In this document: one piece after another, positions 20,554 to 30,800 of the stretch
Numbering within the stretch: the stretch's first letter is position 1
Layout: every line of letters begins with the position of its first letter
Source: Hyphomicrobium sp.
Lineage (GTDB): Bacteria; Pseudomonadota; Alphaproteobacteria; Rhizobiales; Hyphomicrobiaceae
Assembly (NCBI RefSeq): GCF_003987855.1
Contig: NZ_RXIZ01000022.1
Coordinates: forward strand, 3,567-67,566
Length of the DNA stretch: 64,000 nucleotides
Reading direction: 5' to 3'
The notes under the pieces: generated by a model
Told to the model about the DNA's origin: nothing
The model's input: only the letters and a program-made list of their open reading frames with translations
Databases searched by the model: none
Made by a program: the position numbers and the translations under genes

Positions 20554-21404
20554 AGCTTGAACTCGACGACGGTCTGGCGCTGCGAGCCCAGGCCGTCGAT
20601 TTTCAGTTCCACAACATCGCCGGCCTTGAGGAATTCCTTCGGATTGCGCGCGGTGCCAACGCCGGGGGGCGTGCCGGTGGTAATGATATCGCCGGGCTCG
20701 AGCACCATGAACTCGGTGACGTAGGCGAGCAGCTCGGGGATCTTGAAGATCATGGTCGCCGTCGAGCCGGTCTGCTTGCGTACGCCGTTCACGTCGAGCG
20801 ACATCGCCAGGTTATCGACGTCGGCGATCTCATCGGGCGTCACGAGCCAGGGTCCGATCGGCCCGAAGGTTTCGGCCGACTTGCCCTTGACCCATTGGCC
20901 GCCGCGCTTGGACTGAAAGCGGCGCTCCGAGACATCGTTGCAAATGCAGTAACCGGCGATGTACTGCGCCCAGTCCTTGGCTTCGACGTAACGGGCGCGC
21001 GCGCCGATCACGAAGGCAATCTCGACCTCCCAATCGAGGTGGCGGGACTCTCGTGGGATCATGACGTCGTCGTTGGGACCGCAGATCGAGGTCGTTGCCT
21101 TATTGAACAGGATCGGCTCGGTCGGAATTTCCTGGCCCGTTTCCTTGGCGTGGTCGGCGTAGTTGAGGCCGATGGCGATGAAGTTGTGCGTGCCGGCCAC
21201 CGGTGGCCCCAGGCGGGCGTCGGCCGGCGCCTTCGGCAGGGTCGTCAGGTCAATGTTGCGCAGCTTGGCGAGGGAAGCGGGCGAGAGGTATTCGCCCGAC
21301 AGATCAGGAATGACGGAGAAGAGGTTGCGGATTTCGCCGTTGCTGTCGACGACGCCAGGGGTTTCGGCACCCTGGGCGCCAAAGCGAACGAGTTTCATCT
21401 CCAA
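20550..21404 (-). CDS. Fumarylacetoacetate hydrolase family protein
   Basis: NFIAIGLNYADHAKETG, DLEVEIAFVIG-type segment DWEVEIAFVIG, PGDIITTGTPPGVG. Confidence 0.93.
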   Translation of the reverse strand: MEMKLVRFGAQGAETPGVVDSNGEIRNLFSVIPDLSGEYLSPASLAKLRNIDLTTLPKAPADARLGPPVAGTHNFIAIGLNYADHAKETGQEIPTEPILFNKATTSICGPNDDVMIPRESRHLDWEVEIAFVIGARARYVEAKDWAQYIAGYCICNDVSERRFQSKRGGQWVKGKSAETFGPIGPWLVTPDEIADVDNLAMSLDVNGVRKQTGSTATMIFKIPELLAYVTEFMVLEPGDIITTGTPPGVGTARNPKEFLKAGDVVELKIDGLGSQRQTVVEFKL

Positions 21405-21749
21405 TTACCTCCAGGTCCATCGCCAGTCGTCGGGGAGTGGTTCTAAGCAGAAAAAAGCTGGCCTGCCAATCACGTGGGCCTAAGGGGCATGGGATCGGAC
21501 ACCGACCGCCGCCACACTGCGATAAATGGCGCACCACCCGGGCGTGGCAGCCCGGAAACAGCCTCGGCGGATCAAGGGATCGCGCGCGCAAAAACGATCC
21601 GGGCCCGGAACTCTTTCACGGCCTCCGGCATTCCGATCGGCAGAATTGATGTGCGTCATCGAGGCTAAGGGGTCGGCGTCGGAACATATTTTTTACGGGT
21701 TTGTGGTGCTTTCTCATTAGTGCGCGTACACCATATCCTCGACGGGCGG

Positions 21750-22679
21750 ATGTCTGGAGTTGTCATGGCCCAGGGGGGCAAAATAGATCTGGAGGGGAAG
21801 CGTGCCGCGCGCCGTCGAAACATTAGGCGCTATCGCTCTGTAGCCTCGGTCTTTTCCCTTTTTTCGATCGCGATGACATTCGGCGGAGCACTTGCCGCCC
21901 GCGCTGACGACTACTCTCCGCGCGAAACCAACTCGACCTTCGCCGCCTATGCTTCGACCTCCGACCTTATCGTGACGATCGGCGGGTGGGGCAACATCTC
22001 ACCGGAATACTCCGGCTCGAAGCATTACGACTTCGGCGGATCGCCCATCATCGACATTCGTCACGTCGGCTCGCGCGAATGGCTGAGCCTGCCGAGCGAC
22101 GGCATCGACTACGAATTGTTCGAGACCGATAATTTCCGCGCCGGTCCCGTTGGAACGCTCCGCTGGGATTTCGGCAACAGCAAAGATCGCGGCCTGAAGG
22201 AAGTCGGAAACACCGGCATCGATCTCTCGCTCGAACTCGGCGTGTTCCTCGAATATTGGCCGACGGACTTCTGGCGGACACGCCTCGAAGCGCGCAACGC
22301 CGTTTATGGCGCCACTGGCTGGGTGTTCGATCTCAGCACGGATCTCGTCTGGCATCCGAGTTCGCAATGGACACTCGCCGCCGGCCCGAGACTCTCGATC
22401 GCAGATAGCGACTACATGAATTCCTACTACGGCATCGACGCGCAAGAATCCCAGCAACTGCATCTTCCGAAGTATGACGCGGCGGCGGGCGTGCGTTCGG
22501 CGGGGGCCGGCATTTATGCGGAATACAAAGTCACCGAGCAGCTCACGACGATGGCATCGTTCGAGTACGAGCGATTGGTGGGAAGCGCGGCCGACTCGCC
22601 CTACGTGCGAGACGACGGATCACCGGATCAATTCACGATCTCGCTCGGCGCCAAGTACCAGTTCCTCTGGCAGCGATGA
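21750..22679 (+). CDS. MipA/OmpV family outer-membrane protein
   Basis: GGWGNISPEYSGSKHYDFGGSPIIDIRH; terminal FTISLGAKYQFLW; start approximate. Confidence 0.85.
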   Translation: MSGVVMAQGGKIDLEGKRAARRRNIRRYRSVASVFSLFSIAMTFGGALAARADDYSPRETNSTFAAYASTSDLIVTIGGWGNISPEYSGSKHYDFGGSPIIDIRHVGSREWLSLPSDGIDYELFETDNFRAGPVGTLRWDFGNSKDRGLKEVGNTGIDLSLELGVFLEYWPTDFWRTRLEARNAVYGATGWVFDLSTDLVWHPSSQWTLAAGPRLSIADSDYMNSYYGIDAQESQQLHLPKYDAAAGVRSAGAGIYAEYKVTEQLTTMASFEYERLVGSAADSPYVRDDGSPDQFTISLGAKYQFLWQR

Positions 22680-22686
22680 ATTCGGT

Positions 22687-24111
22687 TTAGCCCGCGCCTC
22701 GGCGCACGGGTTCGTCGCGGCTGGATTCCCGCGCGATGAGCAGCAGGCCAAGCGCCCATACCGCCAATATCGGGACAAGGTGAAGGATCGACGGCCGGGG
22801 GAGGACGTAATAGCTCAACGTCGACATGAGATTCCCGGACAGGAAGCTCGGCAGGATGTAATTGAGAAGCGGGTTCTTGTCGTTTTCGGGGGCCGCCATA
22901 TCGACCGATACGGCGGCGAGACTCATGAGCACGCTCAAGCCGATGACAGCTAAGAAGACGGGCTTGATGCGGCTTGGTAGAGACGGCCAAACCAATCCCA
23001 AGACCAAACACGGCAGGCCAAACGCTGGCGTCAGGAAGCGAGGCCCCGTCGACCAACCGCCGTCCCAGTAGATGTATCCGGCATTGTAAAACAGATACCA
23101 CGCAGTAACGAGCGCGGTGACGATGCTAACCTCTCGCAAAGCTCGCTGCCTGACGGCAAAGCACCAGGCGACAATCAGAACGATCAGCGCCGGACAAAAC
23201 CAAAGTACGCCGCGGTAGCTGCCGACGAGCAATTCCTTGACGACGCCGAGCGACGGCAAACCGATACCGAAGAAACCGGACTTCATGCCGTCGAAACCAA
23301 CGACGTTGCTATAGCCCAAGTGGAGCGGCGAGCCGAACGCCGCATCGTTGTAGATCAAGGTCGGCGCGAGGCCGATCACACCACCAAGAAGCGCGGCACC
23401 GAGAAGTTCAGCTGCAGTCGCCAATTGCTCGCGCGTCAGGAGGCGGATGACCATCGCCACGCCGATTATCGCCGCTGGGATCGCCGTTGGAAATTCCACG
23501 CCGGTAGCAACTCCGAGCGCAAGTCCGCCGGCAAAAAATCGCGCGATGCGCAGCCATCTTCCGCCATCGCCGTCCTGCCACGCAATGAACCCGAGCAGAA
23601 GGAGCGCTGCCGCAGTCGCGTGGCCGAAAAAAACCGTCGACCAACCGAACATCGGCGTCGCCAGGCCAAAGGTCAGCGATGCGATCAGCGCGGCATCGAT
23701 GCTGGCCGTCGTGCGACTGACGAATAGGAACATTGCGGCAGCTGCCAGGGCGGAAAAGAATCCTGCCACGCTCAGCGTGCAAAGGTACATGTAAAGCGTC
23801 CACCATCGCGTGCCGAACTTGTCCGGTTCGATAGTGAAAAAGCGCGTCACCAGAAGCGACATGGGCACGGCCAATAGGCTCATGCTCGGAGCTTTGTCGC
23901 TGTAGTAGCCGCTCGGCGTGGACGCGCGATCCCCCGTGAGCTTCTCATAACCATTGATCGACAACTCGCCATGCTGAGACAATTGCGCGGTCAAAGCGAG
24001 CCGGGAGGTACTGTTCCAGTTGGGATGCTGTGCAAAACACGCGTAGCTGGCGAAAAGCACGAAGAACACGATCGCGCTTAGTCGAAAGCGGCTGGCTTCG
24101 CCTGAAGTCAT
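22687..24111 (-). CDS. Polytopic membrane protein (glycosyltransferase-like, unassigned)
   Basis: 474 aa with many TM segments; weak resemblance to GT-C type membrane proteins. Confidence 0.65.
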   Translation of the reverse strand: MTSGEASRFRLSAIVFFVLFASYACFAQHPNWNSTSRLALTAQLSQHGELSINGYEKLTGDRASTPSGYYSDKAPSMSLLAVPMSLLVTRFFTIEPDKFGTRWWTLYMYLCTLSVAGFFSALAAAAMFLFVSRTTASIDAALIASLTFGLATPMFGWSTVFFGHATAAALLLLGFIAWQDGDGGRWLRIARFFAGGLALGVATGVEFPTAIPAAIIGVAMVIRLLTREQLATAAELLGAALLGGVIGLAPTLIYNDAAFGSPLHLGYSNVVGFDGMKSGFFGIGLPSLGVVKELLVGSYRGVLWFCPALIVLIVAWCFAVRQRALREVSIVTALVTAWYLFYNAGYIYWDGGWSTGPRFLTPAFGLPCLVLGLVWPSLPSRIKPVFLAVIGLSVLMSLAAVSVDMAAPENDKNPLLNYILPSFLSGNLMSTLSYYVLPRPSILHLVPILAVWALGLLLIARESSRDEPVRRGAG

Positions 24112-24271
24112 GAAAGACCTAAACTAAAATCGAGACGTATGCGCCCTATCATCCGGCGCGGCGCGCAAATAGCAAACCCAGATGGGTGGTAGTGCCGTAA
24201 TCAATTTGGCGGGGAATAAAGCTTACTTGCGCGCGTATTGAGCGCCGCTCATGCAGCGGGGGGCGGCGGCG

Positions 24272-24862
24272 TCAGGCCGCCGCCGATACCGGTTGATGTT
24301 TTCCGTGGCGCGCCGCTGCGGCGTTCAAGTTCGCGCGGACGGCGATGGCAACGTGGATGGCGATCGCGATCGCCAAACCCACAACGGTTTGCAGATGCGT
24401 CGCGGGGACGAGCCAGACGAGAGCCAGACCGAAAGGCGCGAACAACAGGACACCGGTGACGAGGCCTGGGTTGTAGGCACGAAACCGGGCCGCCATGACA
24501 ACGTGGGCGACGCCGTTGACGAGCATCAGATAGCCTGCAGCCACGCCCCAACCAACATCGACAAAATGCGCAGCGTAAAGAGCAGCGAAATTCAGGCCCC
24601 AGACGCCAGGAAGATTGATCCAGAGGACGTCGGCAACGCTGAGCGCCTGCACGCCTCCAAAGACGGTGCCGTTGATGTAGGAGCGGAAGCGGTCGCCCGT
24701 GTGTTCCTCAACCTGGTGCAGCATGTAGACGGGAGAAGCGAGGAAGATGAGCGTCAGCGCCAGGCTGCCATCGCCGATGCCCACCGGCAGCAACAACAGC
24801 AACGCGAGGCTCATGAAAATCGCGCCGGCAACCCAATGCGCTTGCAGCCAGGATTTTAACAT
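24272..24862 (-). CDS. HXXEE domain-containing membrane protein
   Basis: SPVYMLHQVEEHTGDRFRSYIN; HxxEE motif; start at MLKSWLQ. Confidence 0.75.
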   Translation of the reverse strand: MLKSWLQAHWVAGAIFMSLALLLLLPVGIGDGSLALTLIFLASPVYMLHQVEEHTGDRFRSYINGTVFGGVQALSVADVLWINLPGVWGLNFAALYAAHFVDVGWGVAAGYLMLVNGVAHVVMAARFRAYNPGLVTGVLLFAPFGLALVWLVPATHLQTVVGLAIAIAIHVAIAVRANLNAAAARHGKHQPVSAAA

Positions 24863-24998
24863 CGTCGACCCCCGATGGTGACACGACATTTTCGCCGACC
24901 CGCGTCGGCAAAACGCAGAATCGCACGGAAATTACTAAAACGAGATAAATGCGCTTGCCGCGGCCGGTCGTCGTCCGCAGGGCTGTCGGGAGGGCCGT

Positions 24999-25053
24999 GT
25001 GCGGACGGTGGGAGTCGAACCCACACGACGTTACCGTCTCAGGATTTTAAGTC
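24999..25053 (-). repeat. Displaced tRNA-Leu 3' fragment (att-like direct repeat, 55 bp)
   Basis: Identical over 55 nt to 32761-32815; covers anticodon loop through acceptor 3' strand; no 5' half present. Confidence 0.93.
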
Positions 25054-25216
25054 GACGTCCGTTTGAAGACCTGGAGCGAAGTAGGGACACCTCAAAATCA
25101 TGAGTCGCCCGTGCTTGCGATTTCACGGCTAACCGTTCCTTTTGAGTTCGATTGAGCTCTAAGATGCGACATAATCCCTATTACTCGAAAAGCGCCGAGC
25201 CGGTGCATTGACTTTT

Positions 25217-25234
25217 AGATGTCGTTTCACATCT
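25217..25234. promoter_or_regulatory. Operator-like inverted repeat O1a
   Basis: AGATGTCGTTTCACATCT; between TTGACT (25208-25213) and ATCTAT (25231-25236). Confidence 0.6.
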
Positions 25235-25242
25235 ATCTTGAC

Positions 25243-25260
25243 AGATGACGATCGTCATCT
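25243..25260. promoter_or_regulatory. Operator-like perfect palindrome O1b
   Basis: AGATGACGATCGTCATCT is its own reverse complement (18 bp). Confidence 0.7.
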
Positions 25261-25307
25261 AATCGCTGCAGACGTTGATTTGCGGCAGAACCGAATGGAG
25301 AACGACC

Positions 25308-25508
25308 ATGAAATCTTTGATCCTTGCTGCGGTTGCAGCTGCTGCACTTTCCGCTGGCGCAGTAAGCGCGCAGGCCTTGGAAGAAACCGACCGCGCTTTG
25401 GGAGCCGGCTCTTATGTCAACCCGAATGGGTCTGACCAGGGCGCATGGTCCGCAGCGAAGGTAAAAATCAGCCACGCCGGTGCCGCCGTCACCAGCAAGA
25501 AGCGCTGA
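25308..25508 (+). CDS. Small secreted protein of unknown function
   Basis: 66 aa with signal peptide (MKSLILAAVAAAALSAGAVSAQA), downstream of paired operator-like sites. Confidence 0.65.
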   Translation: MKSLILAAVAAAALSAGAVSAQALEETDRALGAGSYVNPNGSDQGAWSAAKVKISHAGAAVTSKKR

Positions 25509-25529
25509 GTGCCGCGCAGGAACCTAACG

Positions 25530-25558
25530 GAGACCGGGACATTCTCGGTCTCTCCTTG
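25530..25558 (+). terminator. Probable terminator hairpin
   Basis: GGAGACCGGGACATTCTCGGTCTCTCC inverted repeat after ORF 25308-25508. Confidence 0.5.
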
Positions 25559-25632
25559 CTCAGGTCAGCTCACACAAATTGCACTTGACAAATTAATTTC
25601 GATCAACATCTAACTTCTTACCGGAGTTTCGA

Positions 25633-25782
25633 ATGGATCGCTCTAATCGAAATAGTGTGTGGAACCGGTTTCTAAGGTGGGTTCAGCAGGTCGGAGAAGC
25701 TATGGCTTACGAGCCGATCGACGATCTCGAATCCAGGGTTGTGCGATTAGAAAATGAGATCAGAACCTTGCGGGCAAGGTAG
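25633..25782 (+). CDS. Small ORF (49 aa), hypothetical
   Basis: MDRSNRNSVWNRFLRWVQQVGEAMAYEPIDDLESRVVRLENEIRTLRAR; upstream TTGACA (25585) and TCTAAC; absent from the supplied track because of its size. Confidence 0.5.
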   Translation: MDRSNRNSVWNRFLRWVQQVGEAMAYEPIDDLESRVVRLENEIRTLRAR

Positions 25783-25851
25783 CTGACTCGGGATGTATCG
25801 ACCAACTACGGCAGCCGCCTACCAAGAAGCGGCAAAAAAGAGAGGTGGATC

Positions 25852-26436
25852 ATGCGCGTGTCCCGCGAGGTAATGGCGCAACGGCACGACGAAATCATTT
25901 CCGAGACCTCGAAAATGTTGCGTCAGCGGGGCATCGTCGGTACGAGCCTTGCCGATCTGATGGCTGCTGCGGGCCTGACGCATGGCGGCTTCTATAAGCA
26001 CTTCGACTCGAAGGACGCGCTCGTCGCCGAGGCCACAGAGCGGATTTTCGCCGAGATCAACGCGCGCTTTCAGGAACGAGTCGAGTCGCAGGGATCCATG
26101 GCTGCTCTCATCGCCTACGTTACGGATTATCTTACCTTAGGGCATGTCAAAAAGCCCGAACTCGGTTGCCCGATTCCGGCATTCGGACCGGATGTGAGCC
26201 GAGAGCACGGCGCCGTCAGAGGCGTTTTCACCAACGGCATCAAGACAAATCTGTCCCTGATTATAGAGGGCTTGTCCGGCCCGATGGCAGAGCGAAAAGA
26301 GAAAGCGGTGGAGTTGCTTTCTCTGCTTTCGGGAGCCGTCGCCATGGCCCGTGCCACGGACGACGAAAAATTGTCGAGCGAAATCATCGCTTCAGCTCGC
26401 AAGCGCGCCAACCAGATCATCGAATCCCCTAAGTAA
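25852..26436 (+). CDS. TetR/AcrR family transcriptional regulator (TetR1)
   Basis: N-terminal HTH: GTSLADLMAAAGLTHGGFYKHFDSKDALVAEA. Confidence 0.92.
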   Translation: MRVSREVMAQRHDEIISETSKMLRQRGIVGTSLADLMAAAGLTHGGFYKHFDSKDALVAEATERIFAEINARFQERVESQGSMAALIAYVTDYLTLGHVKKPELGCPIPAFGPDVSREHGAVRGVFTNGIKTNLSLIIEGLSGPMAERKEKAVELLSLLSGAVAMARATDDEKLSSEIIASARKRANQIIESPK

Positions 26437-26611
26437 TCAAAGCTGCTGGTACTCGGCACGGCCCCCTATTCACAACCCTGACCGCCAAGTGGCGTCGCGA
26501 TAGCAGACCGTTGCGTCGTGACCCTCCGTGAGCTCGAAAGAGCCCTGGGGCGTTGACGCAGCGTTCGCGCTGGCCCTCCATTTCGGGTGAAATCCTCCCC
26601 CTTCGAAAGAA

Positions 26612-26629
26612 AGATGATGCTCAGCATCT
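26612..26629. promoter_or_regulatory. Operator-like inverted repeat O2a
   Basis: AGATGATGCTCAGCATCT; 14/18 match to the perfect palindrome at 25243. Confidence 0.55.
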
Positions 26630-26647
26630 TTTTCGCTTGTGCTTTTA

Positions 26648-26665
26648 AGATGTCGATCATAATCT
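26648..26665. promoter_or_regulatory. Operator-like inverted repeat O2b
   Basis: AGATGTCGATCATAATCT; 15/18 match to the perfect palindrome at 25243. Confidence 0.6.
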
Positions 26666-26721
26666 ATATTCAGGAAGTCGATTTATGTCGAAGCGAACCG
26701 CCGTCGGACAGTGAGGTTGTC

Positions 26722-27858
26722 ATGAAAACGCTTGAACGAAACGCCGGGCCTCGGCACTTGACCGGCACGTCGCTCTTAAAAGCATCTGTCGCCGTTCTGG
26801 CTCTGAGCCTCGTATCGGTGGGCGTTGCAGCCTGCAAGCCGGCTGATGCCGATCCCAGAAACGGGGCGCGGCTTGTGCGCGTGGCAACAGTCCATTGGGC
26901 AAGCGCTGCAGAACGCGCCTTTACGGGAGTGATCGCCGCGAAGGTGCAAAGCAACCTCGGCTTCCGGGTCTCCGGCAAGATCATCGAGCGCCTCGTCGAC
27001 ACCGGGCAGACCGTCAAGGCCGGACAGCCGCTGATGAAGCTTGACCCGGTTGACCTGAAGCTCACCATCGTCGCCCAGACCAATGCGATCAACGCCGCGC
27101 GCGCGACCGCCATTCAGGCACGCGCGGACGAAGCGCGCTATAAAAACCTGGTCGGGCAAGGCTGGATCTCCCATCAGCGCTACGAGCAAGCGAAGTCAGC
27201 ATTGGAAAATGCGGAAGCCCAGCTCGCTGCCGCCGAAGCCAATGCCCAACTGGCGCGTAATGCCGAAGATTATTCGGTCCTGACGGCCGATGCTGACGGC
27301 GTGGTGATGGAGACGTTGTCCGAGCCTGGACAGGTGGTATCCGCCGGCCAGACTGTGGTGCGCCTGGCGCACGCCGGCGCCCGAGAAGCTTCCGTTGACC
27401 TGCCCGAAACCGTGCGGCCAGCGATCGGCTCGGAAGCAACCGCCACGCTCTACGGTGATCTCAAGTCCCGGTCTGGCGCGAAACTCCGTCAGCTGTCCGA
27501 TGCCGCCAATCCCGCCACGCGTACCTATGAAGCGCGTTACGTGCTGAGCGGTGCGGCAGCCAGCGCTCCCTTAGGCGCGACCGTGACGCTCCATATTCCG
27601 GAATTCAAGAACAAGAACATCCTCGAAGTGCCGGTCAGCGCCGTCGTCGATAATGGCTCGTCCTCGGGCGTGTGGCTGATTGACCAACAGAAGATGTCCG
27701 TAGCTTTCCGGTCGGTGGCACTCGCGGGCATCGGTGAAGAAACCGCGCTTATCACCGGCGGCGTGCAAGCTGGCGATCAAGTGGTCGCCCTTGGTAGCCG
27801 CCTACTGCACAACGGCGACAACATTCGCGTCGAAGGCGAAGAAACGGCATCACGATGA
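26722..27858 (+). CDS. RND efflux periplasmic adaptor (membrane fusion protein)
   Basis: Lipoprotein-like N-terminus (VGVAACKP), VQSNLGFRVSGKIIERLVDTGQTVKAGQPLMKLD; overlaps the RND gene by ATGA. Confidence 0.92.
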   Translation: MKTLERNAGPRHLTGTSLLKASVAVLALSLVSVGVAACKPADADPRNGARLVRVATVHWASAAERAFTGVIAAKVQSNLGFRVSGKIIERLVDTGQTVKAGQPLMKLDPVDLKLTIVAQTNAINAARATAIQARADEARYKNLVGQGWISHQRYEQAKSALENAEAQLAAAEANAQLARNAEDYSVLTADADGVVMETLSEPGQVVSAGQTVVRLAHAGAREASVDLPETVRPAIGSEATATLYGDLKSRSGAKLRQLSDAANPATRTYEARYVLSGAAASAPLGATVTLHIPEFKNKNILEVPVSAVVDNGSSSGVWLIDQQKMSVAFRSVALAGIGEETALITGGVQAGDQVVALGSRLLHNGDNIRVEGEETASR

Positions 27859-30800
27859 CAAACTTCAACCTCTCTGCCCTCGCCGTTCGCGAACGCGCGA
27901 TCACGCTGTTTCTGATCATCGCCATTACCTTGGCGGGCGCCTATGCGTTCGCCAAGCTGGGACGGGCCGAAGACCCTCCCTTCACCATCAAAGTCCTGAC
28001 CGTCACTGCCGTGTGGCCGGGCGCGACGGCAAAGGAAATGCAGGACCTGGTCGCCGAACCGCTCGAGAAGCGAATGCAGGAGTTGCGCTGGTACGATCGT
28101 GTCGAGACGTTTACGCGTCCCGGCTTGATGCTGATGAAGGTCCAAATGCGGGACCAGACTCCGCCAGCCGACATCCCTGAGCAATTCTATCAAGCCCGAA
28201 AAAAACTGGGCGATGAAGCGCTGAAGCTGCCGGCCGGCACTATCGGGCCTTTCATCAACGACGAATACGCCGACGTCACGTTTGCTTTGTACACCGTGCA
28301 GGGCGATCGGATGCCGCCGCGACAATTGACGAGAGAAGCGGAAGCGCTTCGTCAGCGGCTCCTCCATGTCGCCGGCGTCAAGAAGGTAGATATCCTGGGA
28401 GAGCGCCCGGAGCGCATTTACGTCGAATTCTCTTACGCCAAACTCGCCACGCTCGGGATCAGCGCCCGAACGATCTTTGATGCACTCAACCGGCAGAACG
28501 TGGTCACGCCGGCGGGTTCCGTGGATACCAACGGCCCGCAGGTGTTTGTCCGCGTCGAAGGCGCATACGATGATCTGCAAAAAATTGCCGACACTCCGAT
28601 TGTCGCCGGCGGCCGCGTTTTAAAGCTGTCTGACGTTGCAGAGGTCAAACGCGGCTATGAAGATCCCGCCACGTTCCTCATCAATCATAACGGCGATCCC
28701 GCGATGGTCCTAGGCGTCGTCATGCAGGATGGCTGGAACGGCCTAGACCTCGGCAAGGCGCTCGACGAAGAAGAAGCGAAAATTGCCAAGTCGCTGCCCG
28801 CCGGGTTGTCGCTCAACAAAATCATCGACCAAGCCGAAAACATCCGCGAGTCCATCGACGAGTTCATGTTGAAATTCGTGGTCGCTTTGGCGGTCGTGAT
28901 GATCGTCAGCCTTCTAAGCCTTGGATGGCGCGTCGGCATCGTGGTGGCAGCGGCCGTGCCTCTGACTCTCGCAGCAGTGTTCGTGATCATGATGATGACC
29001 GGCCGAAACTTCGATCGCATCACGCTCGGAGCGCTGATCCTAGCTCTCGGTCTTCTCGTCGACGACGCGATCATCGCCATTGAAACAATGGTGGTGAAGC
29101 TCGAGGAAGGTTACGAGCGCACGAAGGCAGCTGCCTACGCCTGGAGCCACACCGCTGCCCCGATGCTTTCGGGGACACTCGTAACGGTCATCGGCCTCAT
29201 GCCGGTGGGGTTTGCGATGTCCACGGCAGGCGAGTACGCCGGCAACATCTTCTGGATCGTAGCCTTCGCCCTCATCACTTCGTGGCTCGTGGCGGTAGCC
29301 TTCACGCCTTACCTCGGTGTGAAAATGCTGCCAAACATAAAGCCAATCCCTGGCGGCCATGCGGCAATCTATTCAACGCCGAACTACGAGCGGTTCAGGC
29401 GCGCCGTCGGATGGGCCGTGCGCCGCAAGTTCATCGTCGCTGGCTTCGTAGTGCTCCTCTTCGTTGCGGCCGGCGTGGGCATGACCGCGGTGAATCAGCA
29501 GTTTTTCCCAAGTTCGGATCGTCGCGAGTTGCTGGTGGAAGTGCAGATGCCGGAAGGCTCGAGCATTGAAGTGACGAGCGGTGCCGTTGCGAAAGTAGAA
29601 GCGTGGCTAAAGACGCAGCCGGAAACAAAAAATATCGTGTCTTTCATCGGCCAGGGCGCTGCGCGTTTCATCCTCGCCTATAATCCAGAACTGCCCGACC
29701 CGTCATTTGCGAAAATTGTCGTTCTGACGCCGAGTTCGGAAGCACGCGACGCGCTTAAGCTGCGCATTCGCCAAGAGATCGCCGCGGGTCTAGCCCCTGA
29801 GGCACGTGTTAGGGCGACGCAGTTCGTGTTCGGGCCACCATCTCCCTTCCCCGTCGCCTTTCGCGTTATGGGACCGGATCTCACAAAGCTGAGAGACATT
29901 TCGCAAGACGTCGTCAAGATCATGCGTACCAATCCGCACACCCGTGATGTCAACACAGACTGGACGGAAAGAACGCCTTCCATGCGCTTCACGGTTGATC
30001 AGGACCGCCTCCGCCTGATCGGCTTGTCGCCTAGTGACGTCGCCCAACAACTGCAGTTCCTGCTGACCGGCGTGACGGTCACAGGGGTTCGCGAGGATAT
30101 TCGGACCGTGCAAGTCATGGCCCGCAGCGCTGGACCGGACCGGCTCGATCCGATGAAGCTCGGCAATCTGGTGCTGCAGAATGACAGCGGGCAACTGGTG
30201 CCGCTCAGCCAGATTGGTCACATCGAGGTGGTGCAAGAAGATCCGATTTTGAAGCGCCGTGACCGCACGCCGACGATAACTGTGCAGAGCGACATCGACG
30301 AGTCGATGCAGCCGCCACCGGTTTCTTTGGAGATCCAAAAGGCACTGCAGCCTGTCATCGCTTCCCTTCCTGACGGCTATCGCATCGAGATGGGCGGCAA
30401 CATCGAAGAGGCAACCAAGGCCAACGACGCGCTCGTTCCAGTGTTTCCAGTCATGATCGCGCTTACGATGATCGTGATCATCTTCCAGGTGAGATCGTTT
30501 GCAGCGATGTGGCTGGTGTTGGCGACAGCGCCGCTCGGTCTGATCGGTGTCGTGCCGACGCTGCTGATCTTCAACCAGCCCTTCGGCTTCAACGCGATCC
30601 TCGGCTTGATCGGATTGTCCGGCATCTTGATGCGCAACACGTTGATCCTGATCGAGCAGATCAAGACCAACAAGGATGAAGGTCTCGACGACTACCACGC
30701 CGTGGTCGAGGCCACCGTGCAGCGATCGCGTCCGGTCGTGCTCACAGCCATGGCTGCCGTGCTCGCCTTCATCCCTCTGACCACATCGGTCTTTTGGGGT

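Noticed and set aside
24999-25053. Functional second tRNA-Leu gene
   Set aside because: Only the 3' half is present; the acceptor 5' strand and D-arm are missing, so it is a displaced fragment.
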